From contig NZ_PDZL01000002.1 in NCBI RefSeq assembly GCF_002735705.1, forward strand, positions 434,001 through 498,000: a DNA stretch of 64,000 nt, given 5' to 3'. Source of the stretch: Janthinobacterium sp. BJB426 (GTDB lineage: Bacteria; Pseudomonadota; Gammaproteobacteria; Burkholderiales; Burkholderiaceae_D). The notes under the pieces were generated by a model. That model saw nothing but the letters and a program-made list of their open reading frames with translations, searched no databases and was not told where the DNA came from. Shown here piece after piece: positions 55,784 through 64,000 of the stretch (the stretch's first letter is position 1; each line of letters starts with the position of its first letter). A program made the translations under genes and the position numbers.

Positions 55784-56811
55784 GCACCCACACCGACCAA
55801 CTGACAGCGCTGGTGGAAGCCGGCGTGCACGACCACATTTTCCCAGGCGCGGCCTGGGCCATGGGCACCATTCACCACGGCGTGACGGGCGCGGCCGGGC
55901 GACTCACGCCCGATCCCGCCAGCGCAGCGATGCAGGTCGACACCCTGTTCGACATCGCGTCGCTGACCAAGATCATCAGCGTCTGGTCGCTGATGGGCCA
56001 GCTGGTGAAGCAGGAACGCCTGGGCCTGGACAACAGGCTGGCCGACGTCTTGCCCGGCACCCAGGGCTATGCACTGGCGCCCGTCACGATTTTCCAGCTG
56101 CTGCCCCACACTGCCGGCCTGCCGCTGCGCGCCCGCCTGCGCGCCAGCTATGGTGACGTACGCGACGATATCGTGCGCGGCGTGCTGCACGAGCCGCTGG
56201 AAGGCATGCCAGGCCAGGCCGTGGAATACACGGACCGCGCGGCCCTGATCCTCGGCCTGGTCATCGAGCGGCTGCTGGGCCTGCCCCTGGACGTGGCGCT
56301 GGCCGAGTACGTGCTGCAACCGCTGGGCATGGCCGCCACGGGATTCGGTCCCGTGGCGCCCCGGCACAGCCAGCTGGTCGCGCCGACCGAATTCTGCGAG
56401 CAGGCGGGCGCCCACCTTGCCGGCGTGGTGCATGATTTTTCGGCCCGGCTGCTGGGCGGCGTGTGCGGCATTTCCGGGCTGTTTTCCAACGTGCCGGACC
56501 TGCAGCGTTTCCTGCGGGCGATGCTGGTTCCGGACGGCAAGGTGTTCGACGCCGGCTGGGTGCGCGATTCGCTGACGGTGCAGACGGGCGCGCTGCAACC
56601 GTCGCGCGGCCTGTTCTGGCACCCGGCGGCGGGCACGGGCCCGCAGGACGACGTCTGGTGCCACCAGGGTTTCACCGGCACGGCCATGTGGCTCAGTCGC
56701 CGGCGTGGCCGCTATGCGGTGCTGCTGACGAACAAGCTGTACTACACGCGCGATTCCGACAGGCTCAACGCGCTGCGGCGCGACTTCATGCGCGGCGCAT
56801 TCGGCCTCTGA
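55774..56811 (+). CDS. Serine hydrolase of the beta-lactamase (class C/PBP) family
   Basis: 345 residues. The SxxK motif is ASLTK with nucleophile Ser near residue 70 (DTLFDIASLTKIISVWSLM region). The YxN-like motif appears as EYTDRAAL, and HQGFTGT corresponds to the HxG/KTG motif near the C-terminus. FQLLPHTAGLPLRARL is the typical LLxHTSGL variant. There is no signal peptide, so it is probably cytoplasmic and acts as an esterase or peptidase rather than a resistance beta-lactamase. It overlaps the preceding gene by 10 bases as third member of the hydrolase operon. Confidence 0.85.
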   Translation: MQISTHTDQLTALVEAGVHDHIFPGAAWAMGTIHHGVTGAAGRLTPDPASAAMQVDTLFDIASLTKIISVWSLMGQLVKQERLGLDNRLADVLPGTQGYALAPVTIFQLLPHTAGLPLRARLRASYGDVRDDIVRGVLHEPLEGMPGQAVEYTDRAALILGLVIERLLGLPLDVALAEYVLQPLGMAATGFGPVAPRHSQLVAPTEFCEQAGAHLAGVVHDFSARLLGGVCGISGLFSNVPDLQRFLRAMLVPDGKVFDAGWVRDSLTVQTGALQPSRGLFWHPAAGTGPQDDVWCHQGFTGTAMWLSRRRGRYAVLLTNKLYYTRDSDRLNALRRDFMRGAFGL

Positions 56812-56899
56812 AGCTGGGCCGCTTTTCAGAACAGTCCGATGTCGCTTGGCAGTCGAACTTCCTATACTTTCCCCATCTTAAACTGTCGGGAAAATCGCC

Positions 56900-57823
56900 A
56901 TGAGCGCTGCCGTGTACGCCCTTCCATCCATCACGATGAGACAGCGCCTGCCGGCGCGCCCCTTCGCCATGCCCGGCAACGGGCTGCAAGAAAGCAGAAA
57001 AATCCCGCAAGCGCCCAGGCACCACCCATCTTCCCTGCCCAGCGACGCGGACGTCATTCACGCCATACATTCGGGTGAAGGGCTGCGTGTCGTCTACCAG
57101 CCCCAGTATGACTTGCACAGCCGGCGCGTTGTCAGCGCGGAAGCACTGCTGCGCTGGCACCATCCACGTCATGGCAGCGTACCACCGACGGTACTCATTC
57201 CCATGGTCAACCGGCTCGGCCTGCATCTGCCGCTGTTCGACCTGGTCGTCAAGGAAGTCATCGCCATGTTGCAGCACTTGCGCCGTCAAGGTGGCGACGT
57301 GCCGGTTGCCGTCAACGCCTCGATCGATACCGTGTGCACGCCCGGAATGGCCGATCTGCTTGCCACAAAAATGTGGGATGCCTGCCTGCCAACGCGGCTG
57401 CTGAAGGTCGAAGTCACCGAAGACTTGCCAGTCCTCGACGAACTGTGCCTGTCGGCTTGCCTCAACACCCTGCGGGCGAAAGGATTTCCCCTGTCGCTCG
57501 ACGATTTCGGCGCCGGTTCCGCCACCTTCAACGTCCTGTTCAAGATGCCTTTCGATGAAGTCAAGATCGACGGCGCCTTTATTCGCGACATGGAAACCAA
57601 TACCCATTCGCACGCCATTGTCGCCACCCTCATTTCACTGGCAAAAGGGCTCAACCTCAAACTGGTGGCCGAAGGCATCGAGAGCGAATCGCTACTGGCG
57701 GCCTTGCTGGGCATCGGCTGCCATATCGGCCAGGGCTACGCGCTGGCACGCCCGATGGAGCGCGAGGACTTTATTCAACATCAGCTTGCAAGACTGCCTG
57801 CAATGGCAATGAAGGCAACGTAA
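56900..57823 (+). CDS. EAL-domain cyclic-di-GMP phosphodiesterase
   Basis: A 307-residue cytoplasmic protein: a short variable N-terminus of about 50 residues and one EAL domain. Catalytic and metal residues are kept: EALLRW (EAL), AVNASI (Asn), KVEVTED (Glu), LDDFGAG (paired Asp), VKIDGAF (Lys), VAEGIES (Glu) and IGQGYALARP (Gln). It should hydrolyse c-di-GMP to pGpG, favouring motility over attachment. There is no sensory domain or membrane segment. It is followed after one base by a small HTH protein gene, and its neighbours are a fimbrial operon and the giant exoprotein, both typical c-di-GMP-linked surface systems. Confidence 0.9.
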   Translation: MSAAVYALPSITMRQRLPARPFAMPGNGLQESRKIPQAPRHHPSSLPSDADVIHAIHSGEGLRVVYQPQYDLHSRRVVSAEALLRWHHPRHGSVPPTVLIPMVNRLGLHLPLFDLVVKEVIAMLQHLRRQGGDVPVAVNASIDTVCTPGMADLLATKMWDACLPTRLLKVEVTEDLPVLDELCLSACLNTLRAKGFPLSLDDFGAGSATFNVLFKMPFDEVKIDGAFIRDMETNTHSHAIVATLISLAKGLNLKLVAEGIESESLLAALLGIGCHIGQGYALARPMEREDFIQHQLARLPAMAMKAT

Positions 57824-57824
57824 C

Positions 57825-58112
57825 ATGACCAATATGACCGAATTACCAGCGCATGCCTTGATCACCGAGACCAGGGGTGGCGAGGCAGCCGTCCACACGC
57901 ACGATAGCGCGGCACTGGTCGAACGCCTGCTCGCCTACATGGGGTTGCGCAATGACGCCTGCCTGGCGCGCGAGCTGGGCGTGCCGCCGTTCGCGATCAG
58001 CAAGCTGAGAAAAGGAAGCACCGCAGTCGATACCGACATGCTGATACGCATGCACGAGACATCGGGTCTGTCCATCGGCGAACTACGGGCACTCTCGCGT
58101 CCCCGGCACTGA
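57825..58112 (+). CDS. Small helix-turn-helix protein coupled to the EAL gene
   Basis: A 95-residue protein beginning one base after the EAL stop codon. Residues about 30-92 form a likely Cro/CI-type helix-turn-helix: LVERLLAYMG, NDACLARELGVPPFAISKLR as the recognition pair, then MLIRMHETSGLSIGELRAL. The first 28 residues look unstructured. No membrane or signal segment. It may regulate the EAL gene or neighbouring surface genes, or act as a partner of the EAL protein. Related small HTH proteins exist in Oxalobacteraceae, but I know no function. A strong terminator follows. Confidence 0.75.
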   Translation: MTNMTELPAHALITETRGGEAAVHTHDSAALVERLLAYMGLRNDACLARELGVPPFAISKLRKGSTAVDTDMLIRMHETSGLSIGELRALSRPRH

Positions 58113-58124
58113 CCGCTCATCACG

Positions 58125-58160
58125 CAAAACGGCGCGCCATCACTGGCGCGCCGTTTTGCA
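58125..58160. terminator. Bidirectional terminator, 16-bp perfect stem
   Basis: GCAAAACGGCGCGCCA (58125-58140) and TGGCGCGCCGTTTTGC (58145-58160) pair perfectly around a TCAC loop. The A/T flanks give a T run in both directions. It separates the EAL-HTH pair from the convergent fimbrial operon. Confidence 0.93.
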
Positions 58161-58176
58161 TGGGAGCTTGCACGTG

Positions 58177-59328
58177 CTATTGATACGTCAGTGTGTAAGT
58201 GGCCACCGCATTGGCCGGGCCGGTCGTCACCGTGCCCATCGTCGTTTTCAGATAACGCGCGCCCAGGGAGATGTCGAGCAAGCGGGTGCCTGCACCGAGC
58301 ACGTTGCTCAACTTGACATCCTTCGACAGGGGCCAGGGCGCGCCTGCACTGTCGAGCAATTGCACGCCCACGCCAGTGGCCACCCCCCTTTCCGTCGTCA
58401 GGCTCAGCACGCCCCTGGCCGCATCGATTGCCGGGGCGGCAGGATCTATCCGCACGCTGACGCTATTCGGCAGAAAAGTGGGGGCTCTGACAACCCCATT
58501 TTCAGACGACACCGGCGCCGTCGTGGAGGTGATGCTGAGATTGCCGGGAAACCCCGGGCAGTCGGCCAGACCGAGCACAAAGCCGACCGTCGGCGTGGAC
58601 GCGCCTGCCGCCCCCGTCAGGGCAGATACCTTCCTGCTGCCCAGCGCCACCTTGACGTCGGGCGTATGGCACGTGGTGCTGACCACGCTGATGCTGCCTG
58701 TCAAGCTAACTGAACTGACATTGAACTCCGTGCCGCCGCCACCCACGGTCACAAAATAGGATAGTCTGCCCAAGTCGCTGGCCCGTATGATTCCCGTCCC
58801 CACCGGTCCCGTCTTTATGAGCATGAAGGCGGTAGTGGGGACTAACTTGGGGAGCGGGAGGGTGCGGCACGCTCCCGGCGGCTCACCTAAGCCGCTGCCA
58901 CAGCCGTTGGGCACTGTGGGGACACTATTATCTACATTCCCGTCAGCCATCCACAAGCTGTTGGTGTACCAGGCAACGCCAATGCCAGGCACCGCTGTTG
59001 CATAGACTTTGCCGGCGTATGCCTGGTTTCCGCTGAAGTTGGCATTCGCGCCAACACCCTGCATACGGAATGACAGCTGTATCACAGCGTTTGCGACATC
59101 GCATTGCAGCTGCAGGCCATTGGCAGCCTGCCTAATATACTGAAAGTACAGCATGGTGCCATTCGGCACGTCACGCGGCACGGCAAGGCTGCCCAGCTGC
59201 AGCGCCATCGTGCCCGTAAAACCCAGGTTTCCATTGATGGCGAAACAGTTCGGCCCAGCCTGGGCCAGTTGCGGCGCTGCGCACAGCAGCAACCCGGCCA
59301 TCAGGCCAGCCATTGTACGAATTTTCAT
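58177..59328 (-). CDS. Two-domain fimbrial tip adhesin
   Basis: 383 residues with a signal peptide ending at QLAQA. An N-terminal lectin-like domain (about 25-200, with cysteines in NCFAING, LQCDVAN, NGCGSG and GACRTL) is followed by a pilin domain (from about 205, SVVSTTCHTPDVKVALGS, LADCPGFPGN) ending in AVATYTLTYQ, whose alternating hydrophobic strand and penultimate Tyr are the chaperone-recognition end. This layout is that of FimH-like tip adhesins. Its start codon makes an ATGA overlap with the usher gene; last gene of the operon. Ligand unknown. Confidence 0.82.
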   Translation of the reverse strand: MKIRTMAGLMAGLLLCAAPQLAQAGPNCFAINGNLGFTGTMALQLGSLAVPRDVPNGTMLYFQYIRQAANGLQLQCDVANAVIQLSFRMQGVGANANFSGNQAYAGKVYATAVPGIGVAWYTNSLWMADGNVDNSVPTVPNGCGSGLGEPPGACRTLPLPKLVPTTAFMLIKTGPVGTGIIRASDLGRLSYFVTVGGGGTEFNVSSVSLTGSISVVSTTCHTPDVKVALGSRKVSALTGAAGASTPTVGFVLGLADCPGFPGNLSITSTTAPVSSENGVVRAPTFLPNSVSVRIDPAAPAIDAARGVLSLTTERGVATGVGVQLLDSAGAPWPLSKDVKLSNVLGAGTRLLDISLGARYLKTTMGTVTTGPANAVATYTLTYQ

Positions 59329-62273
59329 GGTTTTCTCTTTTGCGTGATTCTCATGCCGGTGTCTTCCTTCTGGATACCTGCGGCGGCCAGTTGCGAGCCC
59401 TGGCGTGGCGCGCGCGCCACCAGCGACGCGGCCGGCACTTGCAGATCGAGGCGCTGGACGGCAGCCTCATGGCGCCAGCTGGCGCCGCGGATCGACGCCA
59501 GTACCTGCTGGCACGGCAGCAGCAACTGCTCTTTGGACAGCTGCACGCCATACTCCTGCAAATCCACCGTACTCATGCAGGGCGAAGGACGTTGTTCTCC
59601 GGCCACCGGCATGAAGGCCACGTCGCGCCTTTCCATGCGCTGCCCGTTGAGGAAGATGTCGACCGGATATGTACCGCTGAGCAGCTCGACACGGCGTTCC
59701 TCGGCGGGCGCCACCTTTGCATTGATCAATTCCGGCACGCACACGGCATCAACTTGCTGCAGCTTGCCGCCCTCGCCTTGCATGACAGATGCGGGAATGG
59801 CCAAGGTACAACGTTCATGCGCCCTTCCGCCCCAGGAAATCGATAACTGCCGGGTGCTTTCCTGCAGGCGTGCATACAGCTGGCCACCCTGCCCCACCAC
59901 GCCCACCGGCAAGCCTTGCTCATCTTTCACGGTGGCACCGAAGGTCAACGCCTCGCCGTTCGCCAAGCTCACGTTGAATAGTATTGCGCGCCCCGTGCTG
60001 GTGCCATACTTCAAAAACACGACAGCGCCATCGCGCGGTGCCACCTGCTGACTCGTTTCGCTCAGCTCGACATCCATCGACGTGCCCTGCGGATCAATCG
60101 CCACTTCGTTCAATTCATACGGACGCAAATAGGGCAGGACCGCATTGCCGCTGGCGTCGAGCCTGAGGCCGGGATAGCCGGCCACCTTGGCGCCGGCGGC
60201 ACCAGGCGCATGCACGACGGCCATGGTTTCGCCACGCAGCGGCGTCAGGGTCACACCACCAGGATGGGCCACCACACTGCCGCTCATGCTGACCGAGGCA
60301 CTGCTATAGCCGGTGCCGCGCCCCACGCTGGCGCCAAGCATCGCCTGCGCCCCGGTATACTGACCGTTGAGGCTGCTGCTACTGGTACTGCCATTGCGGC
60401 TCACTGATGCGCCATAGCCAAATTGCCGTTCTTCTCCCGCGCTGCCGCTCAGCGTTGCCAACTGGCTGTAGCGACCATCCGTGTCGCGCGATACCTGTGC
60501 CGACATTTGCGGACTGTACAGACTGTCATTGCCGCCCAGCGGCATGCTCAAGGTCAGTTGTATCCTGCTTTCCATGCCGCCATAAGATACCTTGCTGCGA
60601 TTGGCATTGATGCCGTAGCTCACGCGCCCCACCTGCTTGTTGTAGCTGAGCTGGTATTGCAAGTCCTGGCCAGGCCGGTTCCAGTAATTCTGTGCATAAC
60701 CACTGATGCTGACCTGGCCCCACGCACCCAGGTGCTGGTCGGCGGTCAAGGACACGCGGTTGCGGGGCCTATACTGCATATTGGAATCGTGACCATTGCG
60801 TTCGGCGTCGAGTATTTGGGCCGCATTGGCAAAATCCAGATAGCCGCTGGTGGAAAAACGGTAAGCAGCCATCGAGAAATTACTGCCGGTGCTCAAGACA
60901 TTCTTGCTGTACGACAAGCGCAGACTTTGGCCCTTGGCCGTGTCCGCGGCAAGTTTCGTCTGCGCATGACTCAGATCCATGGAAAAGGCACCTATCGGTG
61001 ATGCAAAGGCCACGCCGCCGAGCAGGGACAAATAGTCCTCACTGGCCTGCAAGCCACCGTAACCGGTCAGGCTATTATTCAAACCATACTGCAAAGTGCC
61101 CTGCAGGACGCGCGCCTGCTTACTCAAGAAATTATTGCGCGTTACGCCAGCCGCCGCGCTGAAGCGCAGCGAACCCGGACGCAGCAACTGGCTGACGGCC
61201 GCATACGGCACGATAAAACGCTGTTCGCTACCATCCGCTTCGGACACCGTCACGCTCAAGTCGCCGCCGTAACCCGTGGCATACATGTCGTCGATGACAA
61301 AAGCGCCTGGCGCCACCGTCGTTTCAAGCAAGAGATTGCCCGCCTGGCGTATGCTCACGCGAGCGTTGGTGCGGGCAATGCCGCGCACCACGGGCGCATA
61401 GCCGCGCAAGGAATTGGGCAACATGCGGTCATCGCTGGCCAGTTGCGCACCCCGGAAGGATAAGGTATCGAAAATCTCCCCGCTGGTATTCGCATCGCCC
61501 AGTGTCAGCTGGCTTTTCAACGCCGTCATGTCGCGCCGCGCATAGGTATCGAGCACCTGGTAACGACTGCCTCCCTGCTGCTGCCAGCTGAGTGCGCCAT
61601 TATGGCGAAAACGCCAGCCACCCATATTGAAGCCGCCGTTGAGGCCCAGATAGGCGGAGTCGAATGAAGTACCGCCACTCTTGTTGTGATAGCTGTTAAA
61701 GTTGTAACCCAACATGCCCGAAGTGACACCGCTATCCCATAGCTCGGGGCTGACATAACCGCGCGCATTGCGCCGCAGCGACGCCTGGGGAATGCTGATA
61801 TCGACTTGCTGACTCTCCGGCACGAACCTGGCCGTCGCATTCTCGATCAGCTTGCCTAGCTCGGTACAATTGTCCGCTTCCAGCAAGGCCATCGCTTCCG
61901 GCGACAGGCGCGTCAGGTCGACACCGAGCAATTCCAGCAGCTTGCGCGATACGCACACCACGGGATGGCTGCCATCGTCATTGGCGTGAATCTGGATATC
62001 CTGGCGGTTTTTCAACTGGCCATTGAGGGAAATATCGGCACGGTAAGTACCTGGCAACACCGGGTTACCTTTTTGATAGGCTGCGAGATCCAAGTTGCGC
62101 GAGCCTTCCGGCAGGAACGCACTGTTGAAATCGACCTCGTCGGCATGCGCAGCTGGCATGACCAAGGCACATGAACTGAACGCCACCGCCTTGAGCATGC
62201 TGCCAACGAGCGCATTGACGCCCGGATTAGGCCTTGCTTGCGGATAATAACGGACATGGCGATGAGTATTCAT
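59325..62273 (-). CDS. Fimbrial outer-membrane usher with an extra C-terminal domain
   Basis: 982 residues, longer than usual ushers (about 820-880). A signal region ends near PAAHA; the periplasmic N-domain (about 45-170) has FNSAFLPEGSRNLDL, GTYRADISLNGQ, CVSRKLLELLGVDL, PQASLRRNARGY. The barrel and plug follow (GYFNSYHNKSG-like, PNSLRGYAPVVRGIA, GAFVIDD, GYGGDLSVTVSEADGS). The C-domains have PYELNEVAIDP and the Cys pair CTLAIP...VDAVC. Then from about 857 comes an added domain (GTYPVDIFLNGQRMERRDV, PCMSTVDLQEYGVQLS, QRLDLQVPAASLVARAPRQG) resembling a second N-domain. It assembles pilin subunits delivered by the chaperone. Confidence 0.92.
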   Translation of the reverse strand: MNTHRHVRYYPQARPNPGVNALVGSMLKAVAFSSCALVMPAAHADEVDFNSAFLPEGSRNLDLAAYQKGNPVLPGTYRADISLNGQLKNRQDIQIHANDDGSHPVVCVSRKLLELLGVDLTRLSPEAMALLEADNCTELGKLIENATARFVPESQQVDISIPQASLRRNARGYVSPELWDSGVTSGMLGYNFNSYHNKSGGTSFDSAYLGLNGGFNMGGWRFRHNGALSWQQQGGSRYQVLDTYARRDMTALKSQLTLGDANTSGEIFDTLSFRGAQLASDDRMLPNSLRGYAPVVRGIARTNARVSIRQAGNLLLETTVAPGAFVIDDMYATGYGGDLSVTVSEADGSEQRFIVPYAAVSQLLRPGSLRFSAAAGVTRNNFLSKQARVLQGTLQYGLNNSLTGYGGLQASEDYLSLLGGVAFASPIGAFSMDLSHAQTKLAADTAKGQSLRLSYSKNVLSTGSNFSMAAYRFSTSGYLDFANAAQILDAERNGHDSNMQYRPRNRVSLTADQHLGAWGQVSISGYAQNYWNRPGQDLQYQLSYNKQVGRVSYGINANRSKVSYGGMESRIQLTLSMPLGGNDSLYSPQMSAQVSRDTDGRYSQLATLSGSAGEERQFGYGASVSRNGSTSSSSLNGQYTGAQAMLGASVGRGTGYSSASVSMSGSVVAHPGGVTLTPLRGETMAVVHAPGAAGAKVAGYPGLRLDASGNAVLPYLRPYELNEVAIDPQGTSMDVELSETSQQVAPRDGAVVFLKYGTSTGRAILFNVSLANGEALTFGATVKDEQGLPVGVVGQGGQLYARLQESTRQLSISWGGRAHERCTLAIPASVMQGEGGKLQQVDAVCVPELINAKVAPAEERRVELLSGTYPVDIFLNGQRMERRDVAFMPVAGEQRPSPCMSTVDLQEYGVQLSKEQLLLPCQQVLASIRGASWRHEAAVQRLDLQVPAASLVARAPRQGSQLAAAGIQKEDTGMRITQKRKP

Positions 62274-62283
62274 GATTCAAACC

Positions 62284-63048
62284 TCAAGGAACGGGCCGGC
62301 CGGCCGGCGCCGCAAGGGTGCGCCGCACCGGCATCGGGACACCATAATCATTGATGGCGTTAAACTCCACCTGCGCACCTGCGGCAGGCAAGGCCTTCAG
62401 GGAGGGCAGCGCAAATTGTTTGGTCTCGCCTGGCGCCACCATGCCGCCATCACTCTCACTGCGTTCGGCGCCAGCCACCAGCGACAGCGACGCCACCGAC
62501 ACGTGAAAGGCGGACGGGTTATATGCTTCCAGGGTAAAGCCCTTGCCACTGCTGGCATGAACGGCACGCCATTGCACTTGTTCGATCGCGTCGACAGGAT
62601 TGCCAGCCAGGCCCTCGGGGCGATAAAAAATCTTGATGCGCGAGCGGAACGCCATCTGCAGGGAATTCACATCGGCGTCTTGCGACTTGGGCGGAATCTC
62701 CAGCACGTTCAGCCAGAACACCGATTCCTTCGCCGCCGACAAGGCCGGACCGACAAACATCAGGCGCAGGCTCTGCCCCTTGCCCGGATCGATGCGGGCC
62801 AGCGGCGGCGTCAGCACAAAAGGAACTTTGGCCGCAGCCGGCGTCGATGCGACATCGCCAGCATCGACCCACGCCTGCACCAGCGCCGGCACTGCGCCAT
62901 CGTTATTGAGCTTGACCGTGATTTCTTTTTGCTTCGCCGGATAAATCTGCCGCGTGCCCGTGATCACGACGCTGGCCATCGAGGAAGAACAAAACAGCAA
63001 GGCCAGGCTGAGCAACAACGAACTTTGCAATGAATGATAAGGGGACAT
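62284..63048 (-). CDS. Periplasmic fimbrial chaperone (PapD/FimC family)
   Basis: 254 residues with a signal peptide (LLLSLALLFCSSSMAS). The immunoglobulin-like N-domain starts VVITGTRQIYPAKQKEITVKLNN, the usual G-T-R-x-I/V-Y-P strand; VQAWVD, VPFVLTPPLARIDPGKGQSLRL and ESVFWLNVLEIPPK are the conserved subunit-binding edges. The C-domain has IKIFYRPEGL with the conserved Arg. It folds pilins by donor-strand complementation and hands them to the usher. It lies 11 bp before the usher gene and after the pilin gene. Confidence 0.93.
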   Translation of the reverse strand: MSPYHSLQSSLLLSLALLFCSSSMASVVITGTRQIYPAKQKEITVKLNNDGAVPALVQAWVDAGDVASTPAAAKVPFVLTPPLARIDPGKGQSLRLMFVGPALSAAKESVFWLNVLEIPPKSQDADVNSLQMAFRSRIKIFYRPEGLAGNPVDAIEQVQWRAVHASSGKGFTLEAYNPSAFHVSVASLSLVAGAERSESDGGMVAPGETKQFALPSLKALPAAGAQVEFNAINDYGVPMPVRRTLAAPAGRPVP

Positions 63049-63120
63049 GGAAGACCTCAGGATGTAGATCGGAAGCGCGTCCCGCCTATGCGGCGAGGAC
63101 GTGCTTCCCTGGCGAGTGGA

Positions 63121-63675
63121 TTATTCGTAAGTGATGGAATAGGTAACGGCACTCTTCACCAGACCGGCACTGGCAATGCCGGTGGAGATGTATTGCACGG
63201 CATACGGCAAAATCGTGCTGCCGGCAGCGTCTTTCGTGACCTTGAAGGTATTCGCAACTTGCGAGAAATCACCAGCCTTGATCACCTTACCGTTGCTGGC
63301 ATCGACCAGTTGCAGCTCCACATTCTTGGCGCCGCCAGCGGTGAGGTCGCTATTGAACAAATTGGAGGTCAGTGGATTAACACCGCCACCGGATTCGAAA
63401 AATGCGGCAGCCTTGGTGCTGGTGCCTGTGCACGCGCTCAGCGTAATATTAAAACCTGTCTGACCTGCAACGGTGCCAGCCGTTTTCAGCTGGGCAGCCG
63501 AGACTTTTGGCAATTGCACGAGCGCGGCGGCAGGGCCAACAACGCCGTTGACAGTAACGGTACAAGTCGAATCGACCAGTTCACCTGCGAAGTTGATCGT
63601 GCCATCGGAAGCGAAAGCGGATTGGGTTGCAGCGGCGGCCAGCAGAACGGCGAAGATACGGGCTTGGGATTTCAT
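63121..63675 (-). CDS. Major fimbrial subunit (type 1-like pilin)
   Basis: 184 residues from the ATG at 63675, chosen because AGGAG lies 8 bp upstream and a standard signal peptide follows (MKSQARIFAVLLAAAATQSAFA). The mature protein begins SDGTINFAGELVDSTCTVTVNG, with the paired Cys in STCTV and LSACTGT, VQLPKVSAAQL, and ends VTYSITYE with the Tyr-containing terminal strand. These are the hallmarks of the type 1 pilin family. It is the first gene of the fimbrial operon and should be the most highly expressed. Confidence 0.9.
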   Translation of the reverse strand: MKSQARIFAVLLAAAATQSAFASDGTINFAGELVDSTCTVTVNGVVGPAAALVQLPKVSAAQLKTAGTVAGQTGFNITLSACTGTSTKAAAFFESGGGVNPLTSNLFNSDLTAGGAKNVELQLVDASNGKVIKAGDFSQVANTFKVTKDAAGSTILPYAVQYISTGIASAGLVKSAVTYSITYE

Positions 63676-64000
63676 TGAGACTACTCCTGAAAGATAAAGG
63701 TAAATGCGCACCAGTTAATGTAGGAACGCGGCTGTTGAAGCAGATTCGTACTTTACAGAGAGGAGGTAGTTGTCGATATGAGAATGGTCTTAAAAATCCG
63801 CGCCACCGGATAAGAAGTGCTTTTGTGGGAAGCCGCAACAACACGCGCAAGATGCCAGCTGCCTGGCGATTTGGCGTTGCGGCGTGAATGGAGCGAATGG
63901 GGAGGCAGTGCGGGGATGAAAGCGACGGGGAGCGCCTGCAAGGCGGCGCTTGCAGGCGGGGTGAAAGGCTGCTGGCCGGTCAGCCGGGCAGCACCGCCTT
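63676..64000. other. Upstream region of the fimbrial operon
   Basis: These 325 bases contain no gene I can support. They must hold the promoter of the pilin gene on the minus strand, but no convincing -35/-10 pair or inverted repeat invertible element was found. The last 21 bases could be the end of another minus-strand gene (see rejected items). Confidence 0.4.

Noticed and set aside
63980-64000. Tail of a minus-strand gene ending KAVLPG-stop
   Set aside because: Only seven codons are inside the window, which is too little to support a gene.
63676-64000. Invertible element controlling the fimbrial promoter
   Set aside because: No inverted repeats flanking a promoter and no fimB/fimE-type recombinase gene were found.

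Overview
The window looks like chromosome from a GC-rich betaproteobacterium of the Oxalobacteraceae type (Janthinobacterium/Duganella/Massilia-like). This rests on codon usage, a class I PHA synthase, a PaoABC-type aldehyde oxidoreductase, FecI/FecR systems and the general gene mix. It is an inference from protein resemblance; no rRNA or marker gene is present. No tRNA, rRNA, CRISPR array, transposase or prophage was found.

Layout. (1) 589-7747 (+) is an amino-sugar catabolic operon: agaS, ROK kinase, agaZ/kbaZ, agaR, deacetylase and sugar porter. It fits non-PTS N-acetylgalactosamine use (import, phosphorylation, deacetylation, deamination/isomerisation), and repeated ACTTTCGTT-like candidate operators lie upstream. 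(2) 7958-10719 holds an amino-acid permease and a DUF445 membrane protein. (3) 10737-14827 is a DHA2 exporter/GST/luciferase-like oxidoreductase operon divergent from a LysR regulator, with a perfect 14-bp inverted repeat marking the shared control region. (4) 15269-18007 is a PHA synthase/UspA pair behind a well-positioned FNR/ANR-type promoter. (5) 18109-28586 has two alpha/beta hydrolases, two paralogous membrane-anchored OmpA-domain proteins (one with a 13-copy hexanucleotide repeat), CorA, and a Fur-box-controlled FecI/FecR/siderophore-receptor operon. (6) 28777-33966 encodes two sensor kinases flanking an NrtA/SsuA-type solute-binding protein. (7) 34112-37930 encodes a PaoABC-type molybdenum aldehyde oxidoreductase. 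(8) 38007-53754 is the most remarkable block: an STN-domain protein, ECF sigma factor, FecR-type anti-sigma factor, a 4202-residue two-partner-secretion exoprotein and a second ECF sigma factor, all on the minus strand. Four of the five junctions' flanking pairs use ATGA stop/start overlaps except the FecR-exoprotein junction. (9) 53964-58112 has three overlapping hydrolase genes, then an EAL protein with a tiny HTH protein. (10) 58177-63675 is a chaperone-usher fimbrial operon whose usher carries what looks like a second N-terminal domain at its C-terminus.

The strongest candidates for undescribed biology are block 8, which resembles the Pseudomonas PUMA3 (VreA-VreI-VreR) surface-signalling system fused into the gene order of a PdtA-like exoprotein with an added sigma factor, and the usher with the duplicated domain. 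Family assignments come from reading motifs by eye; no database search was run.
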